Origin: an uncultured Clostridia bacterium
GTDB lineage: Bacteria; Bacillota; Clostridia; TANB77; CAG-508
Assembly (NCBI GenBank): GCA_934167445.1
Contig: CAKPKJ010000003.1
Span: 134,117 to 198,116 of the forward strand
DNA: 64,000 bases
Reading direction: 5' to 3'
Both the position numbers and the translations under genes were made by a program. The stretch's first letter is position 1. Each line of letters starts with the position of its first letter. Positions 17,479 to 25,540 of this stretch are shown here, piece by piece. The notes under the pieces are model-generated. The model was not told the DNA's origin and ran no database searches. It was given only the letters and a program-made list of their open reading frames with translations.

Positions 17479-18444
17479 TTAATTACTCCTTAATATTTTT
17501 ATTTCATTGTACTTCATCATATAAATATTTTCACTATAATTTCCAATTTGTGTTTGGTTTATTTCATTGTTCATATTATTTATTATCATTTTAGGGATAT
17601 TGACCCCCACTTCATAAGCATGTGGATATCCTCCGCCAAATCTAGGATTAATTTCAGAAATATAATAATCATTGCCTATTTTAAATATATCTATATCAAT
17701 CATATATTGATATCCTATTTTTTCTGCTAGTCTACTTATTAATTCAAATAGTTTCTTATCTTTAAATGACCTTGCTTTATCAGTTTCACCTGCTCTCATT
17801 TTTATCTTTTCTTTAGTAAAAATCGAAACTACTTTTTTAGAAATAGGATCAATATAAACATCTGCTCCAATTTCTTGTCCATTTAGGAATTCTTGAATTA
17901 TTAAATTATCATATAAATCAAATAATAAATTTATTTCTTTTTTACTATTAACCTTAGATATGTTTATACTAGCACTACCTTTTACTGGTTTTACAAATAC
18001 AGGGAAATTAATTTTTCCGTCATTCAAATCTGTATAAAATTCATTTTTATCTACATAACTTTTAGCTGTTTTAAATCCATTTTCTTTCAAATAACAAAAC
18101 ATCTTATATTTATCAAAAGCTAGTTCCACTTGCTCATATTCTGAAACTAATGGTACAGTTCCTATATCTAAAAATCTTTTTTTATTTTTTGCAATCAAGC
18201 TTATTTCTGGATCAATTAAAGTAAATAAAGCATCAACTTTTTCTTTTTTGCATATATCTAATATAATATCCAAGTATTTAGGATCACTCATTGCTGGCAC
18301 TATGTAAAATTCATCTGCTTCATATATAGCTGGTGCTAGTTCACTCATATCGGTTGCTATTACTTTTCCACTATTTCCTATCTCATTTTTAAAATATTGA
18401 ACAATTTTATTTCTTGTTCCTGCACTCAATATTAATATATTCAT
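17479..18444 (-). CDS. ATP-grasp enzyme of the glycan locus
   Basis: The 321 aa open with a Rossmann-like pre-ATP-grasp domain (MNILILSAGTRNKIVQYFKN, about 1-95). The ATP-grasp fold follows, with FPVFVKPVKGSASINISKV (ATP-binding lysines, near 150), QEFLNGQEIGADVYID (near 190) and the Mg-binding end DIDIFKIGNDYYISEINPRF (near 265). The family joins a carboxylate to an amine via an acyl-phosphate. In glycan loci such proteins are thought to attach amino acids or other acids to amino sugars, and the adjacent aminotransferase and acetyltransferase genes fit this. It overlaps the GNAT gene by 4 bases. The substrate is unknown. Confidence 0.85.
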   Translation of the reverse strand: MNILILSAGTRNKIVQYFKNEIGNSGKVIATDMSELAPAIYEADEFYIVPAMSDPKYLDIILDICKKEKVDALFTLIDPEISLIAKNKKRFLDIGTVPLVSEYEQVELAFDKYKMFCYLKENGFKTAKSYVDKNEFYTDLNDGKINFPVFVKPVKGSASINISKVNSKKEINLLFDLYDNLIIQEFLNGQEIGADVYIDPISKKVVSIFTKEKIKMRAGETDKARSFKDKKLFELISRLAEKIGYQYMIDIDIFKIGNDYYISEINPRFGGGYPHAYEVGVNIPKMIINNMNNEINQTQIGNYSENIYMMKYNEIKILRSN

Positions 18445-18971
18445 TTATTTTCACCCTTACAATAATTATCCTTTATTACAGCATATCTTTTTCTATCAAT
18501 CAATTTATTTCTATGCATCAAGTCCTGGCTAAAATATCCTTCTTGTATAAAGCCTACTTTTTCATATAAACTACAAGCCGGAATGTTTTCAGCATCTACA
18601 TTCAGATATATTTTATTCAAACTTAATTCATTAAAAGCATATTCCAAAATCATATTTATAGATTTGAAAGCTATTCCTTTTCGCTTAAATTCTGTATTTC
18701 CTATTGTAATATACATTTCTGCCTTATTACTTTTTTTATCTATTTCTAAAAGTCCAATCAATCCAACTGGAACTTCATTATATTCAATAATGCAATCTAT
18801 TCTTGATATTTTTGACTTGTTTTTATACCAATTCAAAGTCTCGTTAAAATTCAAAGGAATATTATAATGTAAAAAAGCATTATTTCTAGAATCATTTATC
18901 CACTTTATCTTGTCATCAATATCTCTTTCTTCAAAATCTCTTAATAAAATTTCATCTTTTTTTAGATACAT
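18441..18971 (-). CDS. GNAT-family sugar N-acetyltransferase (RimJ/RimL-PseH-like)
   Basis: The 176 aa open with LRDFEERDIDDKIKWINDSR, which resembles the start of RimJ/RimL and PseH-type acetyltransferases. The acetyl-CoA loop is TEFKRKGIAFKSINMILEYA (about 92-112), and a VDAENIPACSLYEKVGFIQE motif sits near 128-147. It follows the phosphoglycosyl transferase directly (stop and start share one base). It replaces the left-handed beta-helix acetyltransferase (PglD/EpsM type) usually found here, so it probably acetylates the 4-amino sugar made by the dehydratase and aminotransferase. Confidence 0.85.
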   Translation of the reverse strand: MYLKKDEILLRDFEERDIDDKIKWINDSRNNAFLHYNIPLNFNETLNWYKNKSKISRIDCIIEYNEVPVGLIGLLEIDKKSNKAEMYITIGNTEFKRKGIAFKSINMILEYAFNELSLNKIYLNVDAENIPACSLYEKVGFIQEGYFSQDLMHRNKLIDRKRYAVIKDNYCKGENK

Positions 18972-19615
18972 TATTTTCTTATTCCTTCCTCAAGTCTATT
19001 TTGTTTTTCTATTCTTTGATCAATAAATTTTCCAACTTTAAACTCTTTTCCTACCAATATGTCTTCTCTTTTTACAGTCTTCTTTACTGTCTTTAATATT
19101 ATTTTCAAATCTCCAAGAAAAGTAATTTTTCTTACATATTGTACATCATATTTAAACTTTTCTTCCCACGAAATTGAATTTCTGCCGTTCACCTGTGCTA
19201 ATCCTGTAAGACCTGGTCTAACATCATGTCTATGTTTTTCTTCTTCTGTATAATACGGTAAATACTTTACTAACAGCGGCCTTGGCCCAACTATTGCCAT
19301 ATCTCCTTTTATAATATTTATCAATTCAGGCAATTCGTCTAAGCTAGTACTCCTTAAAAACTTTCCAAACTTAGTTAAACGCTCTGAATCTGGTAAAAGA
19401 TTACCATTTTCATCCTTTTTATCTGTCATTGTTCTAAATTTATATAATGTAAAAATTTTTTCATTTTTTCCAGGTCGTTGTTGCTTGAATATTACAGGAC
19501 TTCCTAATTTTATTTTAACTAAAATGTATATAATACTCATTAATGGTATTAATATAATTAATACCATTAGACTTAATATTAAGTCTAGCATTCTTTTAAT
19601 ATATTTTGCATACAT
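18971..19615 (-). CDS. Small phosphoglycosyl transferase (PglC/EpsL-type)
   Basis: The 214 aa are one monotopic unit without the extra transmembrane helices of WbaP. An N-terminal re-entrant helix (KRMLDLILSLMVLIILIPLM) leads to FKQQRPGKNEKIFTLYKFRT (near 43-62). The catalytic Asp-Glu dyad is in STSLDELPELINI, and VGPRPLLVKYLP and RPGLTGLAQVNGRN follow. It moves a sugar-1-phosphate from UDP-sugar to undecaprenyl phosphate and so starts repeat-unit assembly. It lies downstream of the aminotransferase gene, and the PglC type favours diacetylbacillosamine-like sugars. Confidence 0.92.
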   Translation of the reverse strand: MYAKYIKRMLDLILSLMVLIILIPLMSIIYILVKIKLGSPVIFKQQRPGKNEKIFTLYKFRTMTDKKDENGNLLPDSERLTKFGKFLRSTSLDELPELINIIKGDMAIVGPRPLLVKYLPYYTEEEKHRHDVRPGLTGLAQVNGRNSISWEEKFKYDVQYVRKITFLGDLKIILKTVKKTVKREDILVGKEFKVGKFIDQRIEKQNRLEEGIRK

Positions 19616-19706
19616 ATTGCTATCAATCCCCTTCTACTTTAGCTTTTGCCTTTGTTTCTATTTTTCATTGTATTTTATATTTATGTATCAAAATACATTC
19701 AAACAA

Positions 19707-20834
19707 TTATTTCCATAATTTTTTAATTATTTCTATCACTCTATTTTGTTCATCTTCTGTCATTTTTGTATCAGACGGTAGGCATACTCCTCTTTCAAAT
19801 AAATCTTCTGATACTGCATTTTCTTTAACTTTTATAAAATCATTTTCTTTAAACACTGGTTGCATATGCATTGGTTTCCATACTGGTCTTGATTCTATAT
19901 TTTCTTTTTCTAATGCTTCCATTATGTCTAGTGGTTTTACTTTTGAGTCTGCTTTTACAGTTATTGCTGTTAGCCAATGGTTTGGTTTTGTTTCTACTGG
20001 TGTTGGTTGTAATTCTATATCTGTTATATCTTTAAATGCATCTTTATATCTGTTATATATTTCTGTTTTTTGTTTTATTCTTAAATCTAAAACTTTTAAT
20101 TGTCCTCTACCAATACCTGCAACTATATTACTCATTCTATAGTTATATCCTATTTCTTTATGTTCATAGTGACGTGCTTTTTCTCTAGATTGAGTTGCCC
20201 AAAATCTTACTTTAGCAATTCTTTCTTCATCTTCTGATACTAGCATTCCTCCACCACTTGTTGTTATTATTTTGTTTCCATTAAATGAATATATTCCATA
20301 TTTCCCAAATGTACCAGTTTCTTTTCCTTTATATGTTGCACCTAAACTCTCTGCTGCATCTTCTACTAACGGTACTCCATATTTGTCACAAATTGCTTTT
20401 ATTTCGTCTATTTTTCCAGGTGTTCCATATAAATATACTACTATTACTGCTTTTGGATGTGGATATTTTTCAAATGCTTTTTCTAATGCTTTTGGGTCCA
20501 TATTCCAAGTTTCTTTTTCACTATCTATAAATACTGGTATTGCATTTTGATATGTTATTGGATTTGCTGTTGCAGAAAATGTTAAATCTGAACAAAATAC
20601 AATATCTCCTTGTTTTACATCTAAAGCTTTAAAAGCCATATGTATTGCAGCAGTTCCTGCTGATAATGCTGCTGCATGTTTTGTTTCTACATATTTTGCT
20701 AATTCTTCTTCAAATTTATTAACATTTTCTCCCAATGGTGCTATCCAGTTTGTATCAAATGCTTCTTTTACATATTCTCTTTCATAACCCTCATCAGACA
20801 TATGTGGTGAGGCTAAATATGTTTTCTTATTCAT
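19707..20834 (-). CDS. PLP-dependent nucleotide-sugar aminotransferase (DegT/DnrJ/EryC1/StrS; PglE/EpsN-like)
   Basis: The 375 aa show KTYLASPHMSDEGYEREYVK at the start, the PLP phosphate loop ALSAGTAAIHMAFKAL (about 55), VEDAAESLGATYKG (about 155) and the Schiff-base lysine in SFNGNKIITTSGGGML (about 185). LPSDTKMTEDEQ lies near the end. It transfers an amino group from glutamate to the 4-keto sugar made by the upstream dehydratase, giving a UDP-4-amino-4,6-dideoxy sugar. It sits 72 bp after the dehydratase gene and 92 bp before the phosphoglycosyl transferase. Family and context agree well. Confidence 0.93.
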   Translation of the reverse strand: MNKKTYLASPHMSDEGYEREYVKEAFDTNWIAPLGENVNKFEEELAKYVETKHAAALSAGTAAIHMAFKALDVKQGDIVFCSDLTFSATANPITYQNAIPVFIDSEKETWNMDPKALEKAFEKYPHPKAVIVVYLYGTPGKIDEIKAICDKYGVPLVEDAAESLGATYKGKETGTFGKYGIYSFNGNKIITTSGGGMLVSEDEERIAKVRFWATQSREKARHYEHKEIGYNYRMSNIVAGIGRGQLKVLDLRIKQKTEIYNRYKDAFKDITDIELQPTPVETKPNHWLTAITVKADSKVKPLDIMEALEKENIESRPVWKPMHMQPVFKENDFIKVKENAVSEDLFERGVCLPSDTKMTEDEQNRVIEIIKKLWK

Positions 20835-20905
20835 CTATATAGCCTTCTTTCTTTATTTTTTTCAAATTAAATCAACTTAATTTTGGAATCATTTTTTCAA
20901 CTTAA

Positions 20906-22783
20906 TTATTGTATATTTTTAGTTCTTTCTTTATCTAAATTCCTATAAGTTGGTACAACTTCACTAATAACATCTTTAATTTCATCTTTTTGTTCATTAT
21001 TTGTATTATCTAGCAAATGTTGCAATTTAGCCAATTTGTCTTCTAATTTTTCCATATCAATATTGCTTGGTCTTGCCACATGAATTTTATCATGTTTCGT
21101 TTCTGTTAGTCCTTCTTCAGCCATTAATAGTTCTTCATATAGTTTTTCTCCAGGTCTTAAACCTGTTACTTTTATTTGTATATCTACATCTGGTTCTAGT
21201 CCTGATAATTTTATTAGTTTTACTGCCATATCATATATTTTAACTGGTTCTCCCATATCAAGTACAAATATTTCTCCGCCTTTTGCTCCTGACATTGCTT
21301 GTAATACAAGTGATACTGCTTCTGGTATTGTCATAAAAAATCTTGTTATTTCTTTGTGTGTTACAGTTATAGGCCCACCTTTTGCTATTTGTTTTTTAAA
21401 TAGTGGTACTACTGAACCATTGCTTCCTAATACATTTCCAAAACGTACTGCTGCATATTCTGTTTTGCTTACTTTGTTTTTAGCTTGTATTATTAATTCG
21501 CAAATACGTTTTGTTGCTCCCATTATATTAGTTGGGTTTACAGCTTTGTCTGTTGATATTAATATAAATCTTTTTACTCCATATTCATCTGCACATTTTA
21601 CTGTGTTATATGTTCCAAATACATTGTTTTTTATTGCTTCTAGTGGGCTTGTTTCCATTAATGGCACATGCTTATGTGCTGCAGCATGGAATACCAAGTA
21701 TGGATGATATTGTTCAAATATTTCGTTTAATCTATGTTTTTCTCTTACATTTGCAACTATTGCATCTATTTCCATATCTGGATAGTTAAATTTCAATTCT
21801 TGTTCAATGTCATATAAATTATTTTCATATATGTCTACAATAACTAATTTTGAAGGTTTAAATTTTATAATTTGTCTACAAAGTTCTGAACCTATAGAAC
21901 CTCCTCCACCTGTTACTAGAACAACCTTATTTTCTATTAATTTACCAATATTTTTATTATCCAATCTTATAGGATCTCTTCCTAATAAATCCTCTATTTG
22001 AACATCTCTAAAACTTTGTATTAATGGTTTATCTTTTATTAATTCTTTAGTTCCTGGTAATATACGAACTTTACATCCAGTTTCTTGGCATATTTCTAAT
22101 ATTTTTCTTCTATCATCTTGTGATATATTTGAAATTGTAAAAAATATTACTTCTACATTATTCTCCCTGCATATTTTAGGTATATCATACCTATTTCCTA
22201 ATATTTTATTTCCAGATATTGCATAATTTAATTTATTTTCATTGTCATCTATTAAACCAACAACTTTATATGTATCTTTCATACTGTTTTTTATTGTTGT
22301 TAATAATATTTTTGTTGCTTCTCCTGCGCCTATTATCAACACATTTTTTCTAGTATCTTCTTTTTCTCTTTTTGATGTTGTTCCTTCATTTAATATTAAT
22401 CTTATAAATACTCTATATCCGATTATTGATGTAACTATTATCAATGATGCTATTAAATTTGTTCTTTCATCTAAAATTGGTACTCCCGGTATAATATTAA
22501 AAAATATCATTATTGTACAAGAAATTAAACAGGCTAATACATATATTAAATAGTCATTTCCATTCTCATATCTAGTGATATTTTTATATGTTTTAAATAA
22601 TTCAAGTATTCCACCATATATAATAATAGCCATTATTATAGTTATAATAAGTCTCTCACATATTTCAGGTAACATTACCCATTGATTTCCTATTATAATT
22701 TGTGCTATACAATAGCTTATAGCTATTATAATAATGTCCATAATTCGCAAATAAATATTTCTATGTTTCTTTATAAATTTCAT
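20906..22783 (-). CDS. Membrane UDP-GlcNAc 4,6-dehydratase (EpsC/PglF/CapD-like)
   Basis: The 625 aa start with four transmembrane helices (about 1-130). A CoA-binding-like Rossmann domain follows (VLIIGAGEATKILLTTIKN, near 148), then the catalytic SDR domain with VLVTGGGGSIGSELCRQI (near 290). FHAAAHKHVPLMETSPLEAI lies near 373. The active site reads STDKAVNPTNIMGATKR, with Met in place of the usual Tyr, as known for inverting or retaining 4,6-dehydratases of this group. It makes UDP-4-keto-6-deoxy-HexNAc for bacillosamine-type sugars. A GAGGGGA ribosome site precedes the ATG. It is the first biosynthetic gene after the two-component pair. Confidence 0.93.
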   Translation of the reverse strand: MKFIKKHRNIYLRIMDIIIIAISYCIAQIIIGNQWVMLPEICERLIITIIMAIIIYGGILELFKTYKNITRYENGNDYLIYVLACLISCTIMIFFNIIPGVPILDERTNLIASLIIVTSIIGYRVFIRLILNEGTTSKREKEDTRKNVLIIGAGEATKILLTTIKNSMKDTYKVVGLIDDNENKLNYAISGNKILGNRYDIPKICRENNVEVIFFTISNISQDDRRKILEICQETGCKVRILPGTKELIKDKPLIQSFRDVQIEDLLGRDPIRLDNKNIGKLIENKVVLVTGGGGSIGSELCRQIIKFKPSKLVIVDIYENNLYDIEQELKFNYPDMEIDAIVANVREKHRLNEIFEQYHPYLVFHAAAHKHVPLMETSPLEAIKNNVFGTYNTVKCADEYGVKRFILISTDKAVNPTNIMGATKRICELIIQAKNKVSKTEYAAVRFGNVLGSNGSVVPLFKKQIAKGGPITVTHKEITRFFMTIPEAVSLVLQAMSGAKGGEIFVLDMGEPVKIYDMAVKLIKLSGLEPDVDIQIKVTGLRPGEKLYEELLMAEEGLTETKHDKIHVARPSNIDMEKLEDKLAKLQHLLDNTNNEQKDEIKDVISEVVPTYRNLDKERTKNIQ

Positions 22784-22846
22784 TTTTTAGTCCCCTCATT
22801 TTCTACTATAATATTATATTATTAATATAACTTTTTAGCAAGTATT

Positions 22847-23602
22847 TTATGCTTGTTTTTCATCAATAACTAATTTTTCTTTTTGTGGCAACAGTATAAT
22901 TATCCTAAATATGGCGTTATCTATTTTTATATTTAAATCCCCATTATATTTTTCTACTGTTTTTTCTATAATTTTTATTCCATAGCCATGAGATTTTTTA
23001 TCCTTTTTAGTTGTTTCAAACTTACCGACTTCATTTTTCTTATAACATTTACAAAAGTTTTCATTTTTTATTATTACATATCCATTTTTTTCGTACATAT
23101 ATAATTTTATATTTTTATTTTCATTTTTCTTTGCCGCTTCTATACTGTTATCTAATAAATTAGTAAAAATATTACATACATCTATATCTTCCATATTAAG
23201 TTCTATAAAATAGTCTATTTTTAATTCTATATTTATGTCATATTTTTTGGCTTCTTCTATTTTTACAGATAAAATAATGTTTAATAATTCATTTTCACAA
23301 TATTTTGTGGATTTTATATTATCTAATTCTTTTTCAACTTCTGTTAGCATTTTTATTGCATTAATATTGTTTTGTTTAAAAGCTACATATGCTATTTGTA
23401 ATTGATTATATATATTATGTTTTATGATAGATATTTCTTCATTATTTCTTTTTATTAATTTATAATATTTATCTAAAAATTCTTTTTTATTTTCTGAAAA
23501 CATTAATTCTTGTTCTTTTTGTTTTAATTTCTTATCTCTTTTTATATTTTTATATAAACACCCAATATTAGCAAATATCAGCGTTGCTAGTACAAACTTC
23601 AT
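22847..23602 (-). CDS. GHKL-domain sensor kinase (AgrC-like, short sensor)
   Basis: The 251 aa have one short hydrophobic N-terminal segment (FVLATLIFANIGCLY). A Lys/Glu-rich coiled coil (about 20-60) holds the dimerisation helix and the phospho-acceptor region around IIKHNIYNQLQIAYVAFK (about 62-78). The HATPase_c/GHKL domain has the N box FTNLLDNSIEAAKKN (about 140) and the G box KSHGYGIKIIEKTVEKYNG (about 205). It lacks the five to six transmembrane helices of true AgrC, so peptide sensing in the membrane is unlikely. Its ATG overlaps the stop codon that the response-regulator gene would have after frame repair (ATGA), which indicates normal translational coupling. Confidence 0.88.
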   Translation of the reverse strand: MKFVLATLIFANIGCLYKNIKRDKKLKQKEQELMFSENKKEFLDKYYKLIKRNNEEISIIKHNIYNQLQIAYVAFKQNNINAIKMLTEVEKELDNIKSTKYCENELLNIILSVKIEEAKKYDINIELKIDYFIELNMEDIDVCNIFTNLLDNSIEAAKKNENKNIKLYMYEKNGYVIIKNENFCKCYKKNEVGKFETTKKDKKSHGYGIKIIEKTVEKYNGDLNIKIDNAIFRIIILLPQKEKLVIDEKQA

Positions 23603-23680
23603 ATATCATCACCCAAATACTTTATAAATAGTTCTTTAGTATTTCTATATTTGGTTTGGCTAACCGGTACTATTTCTCCG
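23599..23680 (-). other. Out-of-frame C-terminal tail of the LytTR regulator, with CGG +1 shift site
   Basis: The in-frame CGG codon at 23680-23678 is followed by AGA. Reading from GGA (23679) instead gives 26 more residues that match the family end (PVSQTKYRNTKELF) and a TGA at 23601-23599 overlapping the kinase ATG. Confidence 0.8.
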
Positions 23681-24307
23681 AGTATGCAAAACAAATTCAT
23701 GTGTATTTAATTCTCTTGCATGTTCTAAGTTTACTATATAACTTTGGTGGCATCTAACAAAATTACTAGGTAACATTTCTTCTATTTCATCCAATTTTCC
23801 ATATATACGTCTTTTTAAATCTTCTTCATAAATTATAACTACTCTTTTATTGCTTTCTATATATTTTATCTTCTCTACCTCGATATTGAATATTTTTCCT
23901 TTTATATTAAATGTTTTGATATTTTTGCTTTGTTTTTCTTCTTTCAGTGCTCTTTCTAAGGATTTTTTAATTTGTTCTTTTTTTATTGGTTTTAATAATA
24001 AATATGTTGGTTTGGTTTTAAAGATTGCTTCCGAGTATTGACTATATGCTGTCATATATATTATCTTTATTTTAGGATTTTCTTGCTGTATCTTTTGAGC
24101 TATTTCTATACCATTTAATGAGTCTATTTTTATGTCTATATATATGGCATTTATTTTTTGAAGTATTCCTTTTTTGCAGTCTCCTTTAAATTCTTCTAAT
24201 TTGGTATATTTATATATTTTCGCATTTACATCTAATTTTTCTTTTATTAATTCTCCTACATAGTCTACTATTATTTTTTCATCATCAAAAACTGCTATTC
24301 CTAACAT
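23660..24307 (-). CDS. LytTR-family response regulator with apparent +1 frameshift near its end
   Basis: The start at 24307 has AGAAGGGG 8 bases upstream; the GTG 3 codons earlier overlaps that site. The receiver domain (about 1-115) has the acidic pair FDDEK, the phospho-acceptor in AIYIDIKIDSLNGIEIAQ and the Lys of LLLKPIKKEQ. The LytTR DNA-binding domain (about 130-209) has VRCHQSYIVNL. The frame ends prematurely as HTRRNSTG-stop. Skipping one C at 23680 gives T-GEIVPVSQTKYRNTK..., the conserved LytTR end, and a 235-aa protein ending at 23599 that overlaps the kinase start. As read in one frame, the last DNA-binding strand is lost. It probably regulates the adjacent glycan locus. Confidence 0.88.
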   Translation of the reverse strand: MLGIAVFDDEKIIVDYVGELIKEKLDVNAKIYKYTKLEEFKGDCKKGILQKINAIYIDIKIDSLNGIEIAQKIQQENPKIKIIYMTAYSQYSEAIFKTKPTYLLLKPIKKEQIKKSLERALKEEKQSKNIKTFNIKGKIFNIEVEKIKYIESNKRVVIIYEEDLKRRIYGKLDEIEEMLPSNFVRCHQSYIVNLEHARELNTHEFVLHTRRNSTG

Positions 24308-24376
24308 AAAAAACACCCCTTCTATGTCATTATATATAATAATAACATATATAAGGAGTGTAATATTTTTTGTTTA

Positions 24377-24406
24377 TTACATTTTAAAGTTTAATTGTTA
24401 CATTTT
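24377..24406. promoter_or_regulatory. Candidate LytTR-regulator binding site (direct repeats)
   Basis: Two identical 9-base repeats TTACATTTT (24377-24385 and 24398-24406) are spaced by 12 bases, so they repeat every 21 bases, or two helical turns. This is the geometry of AgrA/LytTR-type operators. The site lies 70-100 bases upstream of the regulator gene, which fits autoregulation. Confidence 0.5.
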
Positions 24407-24531
24407 GTCGTTTTTACTGTTATTTTAAAATCATTTGCAATAATTTCATACTTTTTAACTTACTTTTTTCTAATCTTTATCTTTTAAATTAATTTATATT
24501 ATAAGCTAATGACTTTATTTTACCAACTATT

Positions 24532-25527
24532 TTATTTACTATATCCGGTTTTTTCTATTATTTGATTGCTTATGTCTTTTACTGTATCTGATGGCACATA
24601 GTCCTGTTCATTAAATGCTTCTTGGTGTAATCTTTTTACATTACTTTCTAATGTTATAGGTATTCCATACCATCTATCTAAGGTGATTCCCTTTGTTTCA
24701 TATGGCCAACCTATACTATCTGTTATTTTATAACTTGCTATACTTGGCATCATACTAAATATGTCTGCTGATGTTATATTTGTATATACTTTTGGTAGTA
24801 TTGTGTCTACAAAGCCATTTAATTGACTAATATTTAGAGTTTTTACTTTATTTGCAACTGCTGTTAATACATCTCTCATTCTTTCTGTTCTTTTATAATC
24901 TCCTCCACTTGCATATCTAATTCTTGAATATGCTAAAGCTTGTTCTCCTGTTAATGTATATGTTCCTGGTTTTGTTATTCCTGATATATGTCCAACTTCT
25001 TCTGATGTTATTGGCATACTTATTCCACCAATATAGTCAACGGTTTCTTTTACTACATCAAAATTAACTGTTGCAAATTCTTTGATATTTAAGTCCAAAT
25101 TTGTATTTAATGTTTTTATCGCAAGTGGTGCTTCACCATATGAATATGCATGTGTTATTTTATCAAGTCCATGACCTTCTATTTGAACATAAGTGTCTCT
25201 ATATACAGAAATTAATTTTACTTCTTTTGTTTTATTATTTATACTTGCAATTATTATACAGTCACTTCTATTTCCTTTGTCATAACTATCATCTCTTGAG
25301 TCTACTCCAAATATAGCTATATTTCTATATTCTGCAAGTTGTTGTTCTGCTTGTGCTGATACATTTAAATCATCTTCATTTAAATCAACTTGTTGCATTT
25401 TTGACAATTTACTATGTACAAAAGCAAATGTTCCACCTACTATAATTGCTAATATAATTAGAAGCACTAACACTATTATTCCAAAAGTTTTTAATCCTTT
25501 TTTATTTTTTTCTTTGTGTATTGACAT
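24532..25527 (-). CDS. LytR-CpsA-Psr (LCP) family glycopolymer ligase
   Basis: The 331 aa have a short basic cytoplasmic tail, one transmembrane helix (about 13-37) and an extracellular LCP domain. Typical LCP marks are FGVDSRDDSYDKGNRSDCII (about 77-97), ISVYRDTYVQIEG with the pyrophosphate-binding Arg, the VDYIGGI motif and LAYSRIRYASGGDYKRTERM (about 205-225), which carries the catalytic-site arginines. LCP proteins move undecaprenyl-linked glycans (teichoic acid, capsule) onto peptidoglycan. It sits upstream of the two-component genes and the glycan locus, so it probably attaches that polymer to the wall. The gene follows argS by 13 bp. Confidence 0.93.
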   Translation of the reverse strand: MSIHKEKNKKGLKTFGIIVLVLLIILAIIVGGTFAFVHSKLSKMQQVDLNEDDLNVSAQAEQQLAEYRNIAIFGVDSRDDSYDKGNRSDCIIIASINNKTKEVKLISVYRDTYVQIEGHGLDKITHAYSYGEAPLAIKTLNTNLDLNIKEFATVNFDVVKETVDYIGGISMPITSEEVGHISGITKPGTYTLTGEQALAYSRIRYASGGDYKRTERMRDVLTAVANKVKTLNISQLNGFVDTILPKVYTNITSADIFSMMPSIASYKITDSIGWPYETKGITLDRWYGIPITLESNVKRLHQEAFNEQDYVPSDTVKDISNQIIEKTGYSK

Positions 25528-25540
25528 ACTTTTTCTCCTT

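Noticed and set aside
22847..24307. Complete Agr-type quorum-sensing system
   Set aside because: No AgrD-like peptide or AgrB-like protease is present, and the kinase has only one short hydrophobic segment.
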